Source: SSSZ01 sp035345935 (GTDB taxonomy: Bacteria; Pseudomonadota; Gammaproteobacteria; Burkholderiales; Rhodocyclaceae). From it: 64,000 nt of DNA. The stretch is from assembly GCA_035345935.1 (NCBI GenBank), contig DAORDK010000002.1:1-64000 (forward strand), written 5' to 3'. Both the position numbers and the translations under genes were made by a program. The stretch's first letter is position 1. Each line of letters begins with the position of its first letter. This document shows, one piece after another, positions 52,692-62,175 of this stretch. The notes beneath the pieces are model-generated. The model was not told the DNA's origin and did not search any database. It saw nothing but the letters and a program-made list of their open reading frames with translations.

Positions 52692-55249
52692 CCCCGCCCG
52701 ACGTGACGGCCCTCCGGGCTCAGGTCAAGGAAGACCAGGTCGCTTTGCGCTCTGAGTATGCCGAGCATGGCGATGCGTGCCGCCTCCTTGTTTCCCGCTG
52801 TGCCAAGGTCGACGACGTGCTCACCCGGTTGTGGCGGGAGGTGCGCTTCCCCGCCAGCGCCGCCCTTGCCGCCGTGGGCGGTTATGGCCGCGGCGAACTC
52901 TACCCGTCTTCCGACGTCGATCTCCTCATACTCCTACCGGCCGAGCCCGATGCAGCACTCCAGGCGCGTCTGGAGACTCTGATCGGCTGTTTCTGGGACA
53001 TCGGCCTCGAGATCGGCCACAGCGTACGGACCATCGAAGAATGCCTCGCCGAGGCCGAAAAGGATATTACGGTCCAGACCGCACTCCTCGAATCCAGGCT
53101 TCTCGCCGGCAATTCGAAACTGTTTACGAAATTCGAGCGCGCCCTGCGGGAGCAGCTCGACCCCTTGCATTTTTTCCATGCCAAACGCCTGGAGCAGCAG
53201 GAACGCTATCTCCGCTACGCCGAAACCCCCTACAGCCTTGAGCCCAACTGCAAGGAATCGCCCGGGGGTCTGCGGGATCTCCAGGTGATCTTCTGGATTG
53301 CCCAGGCGAGCGGGTACGGGGCGTCCTGGGGAGATCTCGAGCACTGTGGGTTCCTGACCCGCGAGGAGATGCAGCACGCCGAGAGCTGCATGGATTACCT
53401 GCGCCACCTGCGCATCCGCCTGCACCTGCACCTTGGGCGACGCGAAGACCGTCTGCTTTTCGATTACCAGAACACCCTCGCAGCCCAGTTCGGCTTCGAG
53501 GCCACCGGGGCCAAGCGCGCTTCGGAACAGCTCATGCAGGGCTACTATCGGAACGCGAAAGCCGTCACGGGGCTCAACACGATCCTCCTGCAAAACATCG
53601 GCGCGGCCCTCTATCCCCGTCGGGAAACTCCGCCGCAGATCCTGGATGACCACTTCCAGTCGATCGGAGACCTGCTCGATCTGAGGGACGAAACCCTCTT
53701 CGAAACGAAGCCCTCGGCCATCTTTGACGCCTTCCTGCTGATGCAGGAGTTTTCCGATCTCAAGGGAATGACCGCGCGTACCCTACGCGCCCTCTGGCGG
53801 GCCCGGGAGCGGATCACGCCGCAATTCCGCGCCGATCCATTCAACCGAGCCCTCTTCCTGCGGCTGTTCCAGAGTCCCCGCGGGCTGGTCCATGAATTCC
53901 GCCGCCTCAATCAGCTTGACCTGCTGGGCGCCTACCTGCCGGCCTGGGAACGCATCGTCGGCCAGATGCAGCACGACCTTTTCCACGTCTATACCGTGGA
54001 TCAGCACATCCTGCAGGTCATGCGCAACCTGCGGCGCTTCACCATGGCCGAATTCGCCCACGAATACCCGCTCTGCTCGCGGGTCATCAGCGATTTCGAT
54101 CGTTCCTGGCTGCTCTACGTCGCCGCGATGTTCCACGATATCGCCAAGGGGCGCGGCGGCGACCACTCCGAGCTCGGCATGGCCGATGCCCGCGAATTCT
54201 GTGAGAACCATGAGCTTGATCCGGAAGATACCGAACTGGTCGTCTGGCTGGTCAAAAACCACCTGATCATGTCCCAGGTGGCCCAGAAGGAAGACCTCAC
54301 CGACCCCGACGTCATCGGCGCCTTCGCCGCAACCGTCGGAGACGCCCGCCACCTTTCCGCCCTCTACCTTCTCACCCACGCCGACATCCGCGGGACCAGC
54401 CCCAAGGTCTGGAACAACTGGAAAGGCAAGCTGCTGGCCGATCTGTACTATCAAACCCTGCACCGTCTGGGGCAAGCCGATACCCCTGCCCCCCACGGCA
54501 TCATTGCCGACCGGCAGGCGGAGGCCATGCGGCTGCTCCGTTATTTTGCCCTCTCCGGCACGGTGCACGAACGTCTCTGGAGCCAACTCGACACCGTCTA
54601 CTTCCTGCGCCACTCGGCGGAGGAAATCGCTTGGCACACCCGCTCGCTCCATTACCGCATCTACAACGACCAGCCGGTGGTCCGCGCGAAACCCAATTCC
54701 GAGGGCGACGGCCTGCAGGTCATGGTCTACACGCGAGACCAGCCCGATCTCTTCATCCGCATGGTGGGATTTTTCGCCCGTAACGGCTACAACATCGTCG
54801 ACGCCAAGATCCACACTACCCGCCATGGCTACGCCCTCGACAGCTTCGTCGTCCTCGACGTCGTCGAACGGGACAACGACCGCGAGATGGTGACGTACAT
54901 CGAGCACGAACTGGCCGATCGGCTGATTCATCAATCCCCTCCGGACACCCCAGCTTCCGGACGGCTCTCCCGCCAGGTCAGGCATTTCCCGATCGAACCC
55001 GAGGTCTCGATCCGGCCCGACGAGAAAGGCGCGCACTACGTCCTCAGTCTGGTCGCCGCCGACCGCCCCGGACTTCTCTATACGGTCGCGACGACCTTGG
55101 CCGAGTTTGGAGCCAATCTGCACACCGCCAAGATCGCCACCCTCGGAGAGCGGGTCGAGGACGTCTTCCTGTTGAGCGGCGGCGATTTGCGCAGCAGCGC
55201 AAGCCGCATCCAGTTGGAAACCGAACTGATGGAACGACTGAAGGTCTGA
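52688..55249 (+). CDS. glnD: PII uridylyltransferase / uridylyl-removing enzyme
   Basis: 853 residues from ATG at 52688. N-terminal nucleotidyltransferase (GGYGRGELYPSSDVDLL, near 64), PII-UT linker (KESPGGLRDLQVIFWIA), HD hydrolase (MFHDIAKGRGGDHSELG, near 481), and two C-terminal ACT domains (about 680-755, DQPDLFIRMVGFFARNGYNIVDAKI; and about 785-850, DRPGLLYTVATTLAEFGANL). It modifies GlnB/GlnK in response to glutamine. Length and domain set are normal. Confidence 0.97.
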   Translation: MTPPDVTALRAQVKEDQVALRSEYAEHGDACRLLVSRCAKVDDVLTRLWREVRFPASAALAAVGGYGRGELYPSSDVDLLILLPAEPDAALQARLETLIGCFWDIGLEIGHSVRTIEECLAEAEKDITVQTALLESRLLAGNSKLFTKFERALREQLDPLHFFHAKRLEQQERYLRYAETPYSLEPNCKESPGGLRDLQVIFWIAQASGYGASWGDLEHCGFLTREEMQHAESCMDYLRHLRIRLHLHLGRREDRLLFDYQNTLAAQFGFEATGAKRASEQLMQGYYRNAKAVTGLNTILLQNIGAALYPRRETPPQILDDHFQSIGDLLDLRDETLFETKPSAIFDAFLLMQEFSDLKGMTARTLRALWRARERITPQFRADPFNRALFLRLFQSPRGLVHEFRRLNQLDLLGAYLPAWERIVGQMQHDLFHVYTVDQHILQVMRNLRRFTMAEFAHEYPLCSRVISDFDRSWLLYVAAMFHDIAKGRGGDHSELGMADAREFCENHELDPEDTELVVWLVKNHLIMSQVAQKEDLTDPDVIGAFAATVGDARHLSALYLLTHADIRGTSPKVWNNWKGKLLADLYYQTLHRLGQADTPAPHGIIADRQAEAMRLLRYFALSGTVHERLWSQLDTVYFLRHSAEEIAWHTRSLHYRIYNDQPVVRAKPNSEGDGLQVMVYTRDQPDLFIRMVGFFARNGYNIVDAKIHTTRHGYALDSFVVLDVVERDNDREMVTYIEHELADRLIHQSPPDTPASGRLSRQVRHFPIEPEVSIRPDEKGAHYVLSLVAADRPGLLYTVATTLAEFGANLHTAKIATLGERVEDVFLLSGGDLRSSASRIQLETELMERLKV

Positions 55250-55349
55250 ATTGGGGGATTCGGGTGTCATCTGACTTCCCCGGCCGCCCGTTGACCGGGC
55301 ATCGCCCGGACTCTCGCCCTGGCCCCGCACCGTCTTCCCGGGAGCTGCC

Positions 55350-55958
55350 ATGACCTTTGCCCCCCTCTTCATCCTCGCCGCCGCCGCCCTTGCCGTCCCG
55401 ACTGCCCATGCGGATGCCTACAAGTGCCGCACGGCCGACGGAAGCACCGTCATTTCCAGCGATCCGTGCCCGAGCGGGAGTCGCACCGAAAGCGTCGCTC
55501 CGGCCGAAAAGATCACCCCGGAACAGAAAGCCGAGGCGGAGAGACAACTCGCCCGCGACCGCGAAGCGCTCGCCGAGAGGGAAAGAGCGCGGGCTTTGGA
55601 AGAGCGGCGCGATCAGGACAGCCAGCGCAGAATCGCCGAGGAAGAATCGGCCAGGCGCACGGCCTGCCTCGACAATGCCCAGCGCGAGCCGGATCCGGTT
55701 CAGCGTGCCAATCTCATCGCCGCGTGCCAGGGTGTCGCGCCGTCGCCCCCCGCCGTCATCCAGCAGCCGGTCTATGTGCCGGTAGTTCCCATCCGTCCCC
55801 AGAAGCCGCGGGATGAGCCCTGTCCTGGGGGCAACTGCAGCCCGCCGCCGGTTGTTCCCCCGCCGCCCCAAAATCCGACCGGGGCGCCCTACGCTCCCAG
55901 CCAGGAAAAACCACGCAAGAATTGCCAGCTCGTGGGCGGCATCATGCGCTGCGAGTGA
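55350..55958 (+). CDS. Exported DUF4124-domain protein, proline-rich C-terminus
   Basis: 202 residues. Signal peptide to about residue 22 (cleavage near AHA-D), DUF4124 core (AYKCRTADGSTVISSDPCPSG), a strongly charged helix (about 50-105, KAEAERQLARDREALAERERA), Cys-containing CLDNAQRE, then a proline-rich segment (PPPVVPPPPQNPTG) that may span peptidoglycan. Function unknown. Related in plan to the protein at 16787-17251, but the two differ in sequence. Confidence 0.8.
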   Translation: MTFAPLFILAAAALAVPTAHADAYKCRTADGSTVISSDPCPSGSRTESVAPAEKITPEQKAEAERQLARDREALAERERARALEERRDQDSQRRIAEEESARRTACLDNAQREPDPVQRANLIAACQGVAPSPPAVIQQPVYVPVVPIRPQKPRDEPCPGGNCSPPPVVPPPPQNPTGAPYAPSQEKPRKNCQLVGGIMRCE

Positions 55959-55991
55959 TCCGGTCTTCGCACGGAACGGCAGAGCAGCCGG

Positions 55992-56762
55992 TCACACCGA
56001 CATGCCTAGGGGCCGTACCGCTCCCTGGCTGCCCACCAGTCTTTCGATGATGGAACGCACCCGTCCCATGGCATCCTGAAGGACATGCTCGAGGCTTTCG
56101 AAATGGATGCCGTGCGCGCTGCTCCCGCGACCCGCCGCATGGTTGGCCACCACGTTGATCGCCGCGTAGGGCAATCCGATTTCCCGGGCCAGGATCGCTT
56201 CCGGCATCCCGGTCATCCCCACCACGTGAGCTCCGTCACGCTCCAGCCGATCGATCTCGGCGGCGGTTTCGAGACGGGGCCCCTGGGTGGCTGCGTAAAC
56301 CGCTCCATCCTTGATCTCCACACCCACCATCGCGGCCGCATGCGCGATCCGGTCCCGCAGGTCGGCGTCGTAGGGGTCGGTAAAATCCACGTGGGTCACC
56401 GGCGTCCCCCCGCCGTCGAAGAAGGTTGCCTTGCGACCCCAGGTGTAGTCGATGATCTGATGGGGCACCACGATGTCCCCCGGCGACAGGTCGCCGCGTA
56501 TCCCGCCGACCGAAGCCACCGAGATGATCCCGCTGGCGCCGTTCTCGCGCAGGGCCCAGATGTTGGCCCGGTAATTGACCATGTGGGGAGGAATGGTGTG
56601 GCCATAACCGTGCCGAGGGAGAAAGAGGGCAGGCATGCCGCCGATCTGGCCGACCACAATCGCGCCCGAGGGCTCGCCGTAAGGGGTACGCACCACTTCC
56701 CGATGGGACACGTCCAGGTTGGAGAGCGTGGTCAGGCCACTGCCGCCGATGATCGCCAGCAT
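55992..56762 (-). CDS. mtnP: S-methyl-5'-thioinosine / thioadenosine phosphorylase
   Basis: 256 residues. MLAIIGGSGLTTL, FLPRHGYGHTIPPHMVNYRANIWAL, SVGGIRGDLSPGDIVVP and VVGMTGMPEAILAREIGLPYA are MTAP/MTIP-family signatures. The enzyme cleaves the thionucleoside with phosphate. Hpt two genes upstream would use the hypoxanthine produced from methylthioinosine, which favours the MTIP assignment known from Pseudomonas; adenine specificity cannot be excluded. Last gene of the galU-hpt-methyltransferase unit. Confidence 0.85.
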   Translation of the reverse strand: MLAIIGGSGLTTLSNLDVSHREVVRTPYGEPSGAIVVGQIGGMPALFLPRHGYGHTIPPHMVNYRANIWALRENGASGIISVASVGGIRGDLSPGDIVVPHQIIDYTWGRKATFFDGGGTPVTHVDFTDPYDADLRDRIAHAAAMVGVEIKDGAVYAATQGPRLETAAEIDRLERDGAHVVGMTGMPEAILAREIGLPYAAINVVANHAAGRGSSAHGIHFESLEHVLQDAMGRVRSIIERLVGSQGAVRPLGMSV

Positions 56763-56775
56763 CTTGCTTCCTTTC

Positions 56776-57480
56776 TCAATCCTTGCGCAGCGCGAGCAGC
56801 GAAGCCAGCGTCGGTACCACGCTTTTCAACGACGGGTGGGAGCGACGAATCTGGGCCAGATCGACCACGTTTCCCTCGAGTTTGCGATAGAGCGCATTGT
56901 CCTTCACCGCACCGAAGGGCAATTCCGACAATGTCTTGCCCAGGTGGTAGCGAACCAGGGTATCGCGGCCGATATCCTTGGCTTGCCAGGGGATGGCGGT
57001 ACGATCGACGAGATGCAAGGCACGCACGCTGGCCAGTGAGCCCGCCAGTTCCGCAACGGCCCGATGTATCCTCTCCCGGTAAGCGGCCACGGCCTGACCC
57101 GCATCGCTGGGGAGCGCGCCGGTAGTCTCCGCCGGAGCCCCCATCAGCCAACAGACCACCGTCTCCGGACGAAACGCTTGCATGGCGGCCAAGGTGTCGG
57201 CGTCCGGCGCTGCGACGTCGGCGACCCGAAATTCGACCGAGGCCTGGCCGCCAAGTTTCTTGCGGGCGCTCTCGACGCATTCCGCCAGGGAATCGATGGC
57301 CAAAACGGTCAACCCTCTTGCGGCGAGAGCCAGAGTGCCGAACCCCACACCGCAGCCAATCTCCAGGATCCGCGTCCCGGGCACCAGGGAAGCCATCCAG
57401 TCGTAGTCTCCTCGCCGGAAATAGCCCTCGCCTTCACTTTCCCAGTAGGCGAGAAAATCGCCGACGGTCGCCCCGCTCAT
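56776..57480 (-). CDS. Class I SAM-dependent methyltransferase, unknown substrate
   Basis: 234 residues from ATG at 57480. SAM-binding motif I is ILEIGCGVGFGTLALAARG (about 38-56), with an acidic loop VLAIDSLAECV after it; RVADVAAP is motif II-like. A helical C-terminal half with no recognised substrate domain. It sits 4 bases before hpt ends and 13 bases before the phosphorylase start, so it is part of a purine-salvage unit, but the methyl acceptor is unknown. Confidence 0.8.
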   Translation of the reverse strand: MSGATVGDFLAYWESEGEGYFRRGDYDWMASLVPGTRILEIGCGVGFGTLALAARGLTVLAIDSLAECVESARKKLGGQASVEFRVADVAAPDADTLAAMQAFRPETVVCWLMGAPAETTGALPSDAGQAVAAYRERIHRAVAELAGSLASVRALHLVDRTAIPWQAKDIGRDTLVRYHLGKTLSELPFGAVKDNALYRKLEGNVVDLAQIRRSHPSLKSVVPTLASLLALRKD

Positions 57481-57484
57481 GGCT

Positions 57485-58030
57485 TCATTCCTCCCGGGCC
57501 GCGTAAATCGCCGGAAGATGCCGCCAGGCACCGCGAACGTCCATGCCGAAGCCGAATACAAAGCGATTGGGGACCGGCAGCCCGACAAAATCGGCATGAA
57601 CGGGCTTGTCGAGACCGTTCTGCTTATCCACAAAGACGGCGGCCATGACTTCGGCCGCCCCAAGCCGGCGCAGGCTGTCCTTGACGGCCGCCAGCGTGAT
57701 CCCCTCATCCAGGATGTCGTCGACCACCAGCACCGTACGCCCCTTGACCGAAGTCCAGGGAGCCGACCGCCAGGAGAGCTTGCCGCCCTGGGTATCCGGA
57801 CCGTAACGCGTGACATGCATGTAGTCGAAATCAAGCGGGAAATCGAGTTGGGGAAGCAGTTGCCCGGCAAACATCATGCCGCCGGTCATGACGCAGAGAA
57901 TCAGCGGATATCGGTCGGCCAGGGCGGCGTGAATTTCCCCGGCCACCCGCGTCACGGCTTCCTGGACCTGGGCCGGACCATAGACCAATTCGGCACTGGC
58001 GAGGATTTTCTTGGCTTCTTCGAGTTCCAT
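57485..58030 (-). CDS. hpt: Hypoxanthine-guanine phosphoribosyltransferase
   Basis: 181 residues from ATG at 58030, overlapping the galU end by one base. PRPP motif VLVVDDILDEGITL, with CVMTGGMMFAGQLLPQL and RYGPDTQGG in the purine side. It makes IMP or GMP from hypoxanthine or guanine. It links to guaB/guaA and to the methylthioinosine phosphorylase of the same unit. Confidence 0.95.
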   Translation of the reverse strand: MELEEAKKILASAELVYGPAQVQEAVTRVAGEIHAALADRYPLILCVMTGGMMFAGQLLPQLDFPLDFDYMHVTRYGPDTQGGKLSWRSAPWTSVKGRTVLVVDDILDEGITLAAVKDSLRRLGAAEVMAAVFVDKQNGLDKPVHADFVGLPVPNRFVFGFGMDVRGAWRHLPAIYAAREE

Positions 58031-58902
58031 CAGTCGAAATCCTTTTGATTCAGGTATTGGGTAAAGGCCTCGCCCACGTCCGGGTGGCGCCGGCCGAAGA
58101 CCACCGTTGCCCGGAGATAGCCCAATTTGGATCCGCAATCGTAGCGAGTTCCTTCATAGCGATAAGCGAGGACCTGTTCCTCCGCCAGGAGCTGCGCTAT
58201 GCCATCGGTCAACTGGATCTCCCCCCCCGACCCCTTGCCGATGCGTTCCAGGTGATGAAATATCCGCGGCGTCAGGATATAGCGGCCGACCACACCCAGG
58301 GTTGAGGGCGCCGCTTCCGGAGCGGGTTTCTCGACAATGGCCTCGATTCTTTCCAGGCGTTCCGCCACCGGCATGCTTTTCACGATCCCGTAGCTTCGGG
58401 TTTCCTGCGGAGGAACGTCCTGAACGCCGATCACCGAGCAGCGATAATAGTCGTAGGTATCCGCCATTTGCTTCATCACCGCGGGCGTTCCGTCGAGAAG
58501 ATCGTCGGCCAGGATCACCCCGAAGGGCTCGTCGCCGATGACCGGCCGGGCGCAAAGAACGGCATGGCCGAGTCCCAGGGGTTCCGCCTGGCGTATATAG
58601 ATGCAATTGATCTCGCGCGGGATCATGCTCCGGACAAATTCGAGCAGTTCGGGTCTGCCGCGGGTTTCGAGTTCATTTTCGAGTTCGTAGGCCTTGTCGA
58701 AGTGGTCCTCGATGGCGCGCTTGGAACGTCCCGTCACAAAGACCATGTCGGTGATGCCGGCCGCCACCGCCTCCTCGACGGCATACTGGATCAGCGGCTT
58801 ATCGACGATGGGCAGCATTTCCTTGGGGCTGGCCTTGGTGGCCGGCAGAAACCGGGTACCCAATCCGGCCACCGGGAAAACCGCTTTTCTAACGTTTTTC
58901 AT
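58030..58902 (-). CDS. galU: UTP-glucose-1-phosphate uridylyltransferase
   Basis: 290 residues from ATG at 58902. VFPVAGLGTRFLPATKASPKEMLPIVDKPLI is the nucleotidyltransferase signature; later GVVGRYILTPRIF and DCGSKLGYL. It makes UDP-glucose for LPS and exopolysaccharide. First gene of the unit; the 48 bases upstream are unusually AT-rich for this genome. Confidence 0.96.
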   Translation of the reverse strand: MKNVRKAVFPVAGLGTRFLPATKASPKEMLPIVDKPLIQYAVEEAVAAGITDMVFVTGRSKRAIEDHFDKAYELENELETRGRPELLEFVRSMIPREINCIYIRQAEPLGLGHAVLCARPVIGDEPFGVILADDLLDGTPAVMKQMADTYDYYRCSVIGVQDVPPQETRSYGIVKSMPVAERLERIEAIVEKPAPEAAPSTLGVVGRYILTPRIFHHLERIGKGSGGEIQLTDGIAQLLAEEQVLAYRYEGTRYDCGSKLGYLRATVVFGRRHPDVGEAFTQYLNQKDFD

Positions 58903-58939
58903 GAACAAAATTATTCAACAATATGATTTTTCGTAATTT

Positions 58940-58945
58940 ATTATA
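58940..58945 (-). promoter_or_regulatory. -10 box of the galU promoter
   Basis: TATAAT on the minus strand, 38 bases before the galU start, within an AT-rich gap; the -35 contact at 17 bases is TTTCCA, inside the ligA 3' end. Confidence 0.5.
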
Positions 58946-58950
58946 TAGTT

Positions 58951-61020
58951 TCATTCGGCCGCTGGAAACGACTCCCGGGCGAGCAAGGCCAGCAATTCTG
59001 CCTCATCGATCACCGTTATGCCCAATTCCTTGGCCTTCTCCAGTTTGGACCCCGCTTCGTCGCCAGCGACCACATAGTCGGTTTTTTTCGAAACCGATCC
59101 CGAAACCCGACCTCCTGCTGCCTCGATGCGCTCCTTCGCTTCATCACGTTTGAGGGTAGGCAGGGTTCCGGTCAGCACCAAGGTCTTCCCGAGGAGCATC
59201 CGTGGTCCCTCGGTCCGCATCTCGTGCTCGGGCCACTCCACTCCTGCCGCCCGGAGTCGCGCGATCACCTCCCGATTGTGCGCTTCGGCAAAGAAGGCTG
59301 CGATGCTGGCCGCCACCACCGGACCGACGTCGGATACTTCCTCAAGGCGCTCCGTCCCGGCCGCCATCAGCGCCTCGAGGGTGCCGAAATGACGGGCGAG
59401 ATCCCGGGCGGTAGCCTCGCCTACATTGCGGATGCCAAGGCCGAAGACGAAACGGGCCAGACTGGTCTTGCGGCTGCAGGAGATGGCGTCGAAGAGATTG
59501 CGGGCCGATTTTTCCCCCATCCGGTCAAGGCCCGCCAAGACCTCCACGGTCAGCCCGAAGAGGTCCGCCGGAGAATGGACGAGTCCCTGATCGACCAGTT
59601 GATCGACGATCTTGTCCCCCAGTCCCTCGATGTCCAGGGCCCGGCGCGCGGCAAAATGCAGCAAGGCCTGCTTGCGCTGGGCGGGGCAGTACAGTCCGCC
59701 GGTGCACCGGGCAATGGCCTCGTCTGCCGCCCGCTCTATGGTCGAACCGCATTCCGGGCAACGTGGATGTTCCCGCAGGAGTTCCCAGGCCGGATGACGG
59801 GGCGTCACCAGATCGGCCATCGGTCGTCTTTCCGGAACCACGGCGACGACTTCGGGAATCACGTCGCCGGCCCGACGCACGACCACCGTATCGCCAACCC
59901 GGACATCCTTACGGCGGACTTCGTCCTCGTTGTGGAGGGTCGCATTGGTGACCGTGACGCCGCCGACGAAGACGGGTTTTAGCCTCGCCACAGGAGTGAT
60001 CGCCCCGGTCCTGCCCACTTGAACGTCGATGGCCAACACTTCAGTGGTCGCTTCCTCAGCCGGGAACTTATGGGCAATCGCGAAGCGCGGCGCCCGGGAC
60101 ACGAATCCCAGGCGGTCCTGGGCCGACAGCCGATTGACCTTGTAGACCACTCCGTCGATGTCGTAGGGCAATTGCTTGCGCTTTTCCCCCATTGCGGAGA
60201 AATAATCGAGCAATCCGTCGACTCCCCTGACCACGCGGCGCTCGGCCGCCACCGGAAATCCCCATCCGGCCAGCAGGTCGACGACTTGCCCATGGGTTTC
60301 CGCCGGCAGCCGGTCGCTTCCCGCACCGACACCGTAGGCGAAAAACGACAAGGGACGGGCTGCCGTGATGCGCGAGTCGAGCTGGCGCAGCCCTCCCGCC
60401 GCCGCATTGCGCGGATTGATGAATTCCTTCTCGCCACGCTCCCGTTGGCGGGCATTGAGTTTTTCGAAGGCCGCCCGGAAGAGCAGCACTTCGCCGCGGA
60501 CCTCGATCAGCGCCGGCCAACCGTCCCCAGCCAGTCTCAGGGGAAGAGTGCGTATGGTCCGCAGATTGGCCGTCACCTCTTCGCCGGTGGTGCCGTCTCC
60601 CCGGGTCGCGCCGCGGGTGAAGAGGCCGTTTTCGTATATCAAGCTGATCGCCAGTCCGTCGAATTTTGGTTCCACCGCATATTCGACTTCCCCGGAAGTT
60701 TCCAGCCCATCCCTCACCCGCTGATCGAAGGCCGCCACTTCGGCGGCGGTGAAGGCGTTATTGAGGGACAACATCGGCACCAGGTGCGCGAGCGCCGGAA
60801 ATTCCTTGAGGGGCGGCGCCCCGACCCGCAGAGTGGGCGAATCCGGCCTCGCAAGCTCGGGATGCGCGATTTCCAATTGCTGCAACTCCCGGAAGAGGCG
60901 GTCGTACTCCGCATCCGGGATGGTCGGCGCGTCGAGGACGTAGTAGGCGTGGTTGTGGCGCTCGATTTCCTTTTGCAACCAGGCCATCCGCTCGGCCGGA
61001 TGAAGCGACTCCACCGCCAC
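58951..61020 (-). CDS. ligA: NAD+-dependent DNA ligase
   Basis: 689 residues from GTG at 61020. Adenylation domain with the catalytic Lys in VEPKFDGLAISL; OB fold (VQVGRTGAITPVARL); four-Cys zinc finger (CPECGSTI...CTGGLYCPAQ); helix-hairpin-helix region; and BRCT domain (about 600-680, GKTLVLTGTLPTLKRDEAKERIEAAGG). Directly adjoins the zipA stop codon. Confidence 0.98.
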   Translation of the reverse strand: MAVESLHPAERMAWLQKEIERHNHAYYVLDAPTIPDAEYDRLFRELQQLEIAHPELARPDSPTLRVGAPPLKEFPALAHLVPMLSLNNAFTAAEVAAFDQRVRDGLETSGEVEYAVEPKFDGLAISLIYENGLFTRGATRGDGTTGEEVTANLRTIRTLPLRLAGDGWPALIEVRGEVLLFRAAFEKLNARQRERGEKEFINPRNAAAGGLRQLDSRITAARPLSFFAYGVGAGSDRLPAETHGQVVDLLAGWGFPVAAERRVVRGVDGLLDYFSAMGEKRKQLPYDIDGVVYKVNRLSAQDRLGFVSRAPRFAIAHKFPAEEATTEVLAIDVQVGRTGAITPVARLKPVFVGGVTVTNATLHNEDEVRRKDVRVGDTVVVRRAGDVIPEVVAVVPERRPMADLVTPRHPAWELLREHPRCPECGSTIERAADEAIARCTGGLYCPAQRKQALLHFAARRALDIEGLGDKIVDQLVDQGLVHSPADLFGLTVEVLAGLDRMGEKSARNLFDAISCSRKTSLARFVFGLGIRNVGEATARDLARHFGTLEALMAAGTERLEEVSDVGPVVAASIAAFFAEAHNREVIARLRAAGVEWPEHEMRTEGPRMLLGKTLVLTGTLPTLKRDEAKERIEAAGGRVSGSVSKKTDYVVAGDEAGSKLEKAKELGITVIDEAELLALLARESFPAAE

Positions 61021-62175
61021 TTAGGCGAACAACCTCAGAGCCTGGGGGGAACCCGCCGGCAGGCCGTAGGCGGCCATGGTCGCCTGGGGCTTCATGACGA
61101 ACTCCCGGCGGATGTGGTCGAGCTGGGCATCGCTCAAGGGCTGCCGGTTGTCGTCCACCAGGACGCCTTGCAAGGTATCCGCGAAACGGCGGGCGAGCTC
61201 GACCATCTGATAAAAGACCCGCTCGCCATGATCCACCCGCGGGACGTCGAGGACGAAGGTCAGCCCGTGGGTGGTCAAGGTCTTGACCGATTCGGGCGAG
61301 AAGATCGTGCTCTCGAAATTCTGCAGTCGGAATTGAACCCGGCCGTCATCGTCGTAGCGGGTGAAGAGGCCGTCCTCCCCCAGCATCATGCCCGCTGCCT
61401 CGGCTAGCGCGCGTATCTTGGTTCCGGGAAAGGCGACGCCCTGGCTCACCAGGTTGACGCCGATTTCCAGATCCACTTCGGCGCAGAAGCGGTCGAGGGT
61501 GAGGGCTTGGTCGAGGACACGGCTGGGCGGCATATCGGCGACTGCCATCAGTTCGTCGGCGAGGGCCTGCATGGCCCCGGCGAATACCGCGAGATCGCCA
61601 TCGGCCAAGGGGCCGCGACGATCGACGAGCTGCAGTCCGATGCGCAAACGCCGGTAGGGCTGGGGGCTATCGGGCACGATGCGCTCCCATTCGCGGGTGC
61701 GATCGTTGAATCCCACCCAGTGGACGGCCTTGGCGATTCGTTCCAGGGCAGCACTCTGGGACTGGACGATCTGATGGCCGGGAACCGCCTCGACCAGTTC
61801 CAGGGTCACGATGAATTCGATCCGCGGGTCTAGCAGGGCGGCGGGGACTTCGCCGGCCGGAACCTCGGCGACGTCGTCGGCGTCCTCCAGCGGTTCGATC
61901 CGGATTTTCGTCGCTTCGCCGTCCATCGGAACATCCACGGCAATCGCCCCCGCCATCCCCTCGCCCAGGCTGGGCTCGAAACGCTCTCCCGGCGCCCGGC
62001 TCGCCCCCTCCGGCGCGGCGGGCGCTTCTCCGTCGAGGAGCACATCCGCATGCCGCGACTTCATCACCTTCTCCGCCAACCGGCGGGCTTTCCTGTCCTG
62101 CCAGACGTTGTAGGCGAAGACGCCGGCCACCGCCGCCGTCCCCAATCCGATCAGACCCATCTGAAGCTCGGTCAT
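61021..62175 (-). CDS. zipA: Cell division protein ZipA
   Basis: 384 residues. N-terminal membrane anchor (LQMGLIGLGTAAVAGVFAYNVW), a charged and proline/alanine-rich linker, and a C-terminal ZipA FtsZ-binding domain (about 225-375, FCAEVDLEIGVNLVSQG, FTRYDDDGRVQFRLQNFE, TFVLDVPRV). It tethers FtsZ to the membrane. The order smc-zipA-ligA is conserved in beta- and gammaproteobacteria. It overlaps the smc stop by one base. Confidence 0.92.
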   Translation of the reverse strand: MTELQMGLIGLGTAAVAGVFAYNVWQDRKARRLAEKVMKSRHADVLLDGEAPAAPEGASRAPGERFEPSLGEGMAGAIAVDVPMDGEATKIRIEPLEDADDVAEVPAGEVPAALLDPRIEFIVTLELVEAVPGHQIVQSQSAALERIAKAVHWVGFNDRTREWERIVPDSPQPYRRLRIGLQLVDRRGPLADGDLAVFAGAMQALADELMAVADMPPSRVLDQALTLDRFCAEVDLEIGVNLVSQGVAFPGTKIRALAEAAGMMLGEDGLFTRYDDDGRVQFRLQNFESTIFSPESVKTLTTHGLTFVLDVPRVDHGERVFYQMVELARRFADTLQGVLVDDNRQPLSDAQLDHIRREFVMKPQATMAAYGLPAGSPQALRLFA

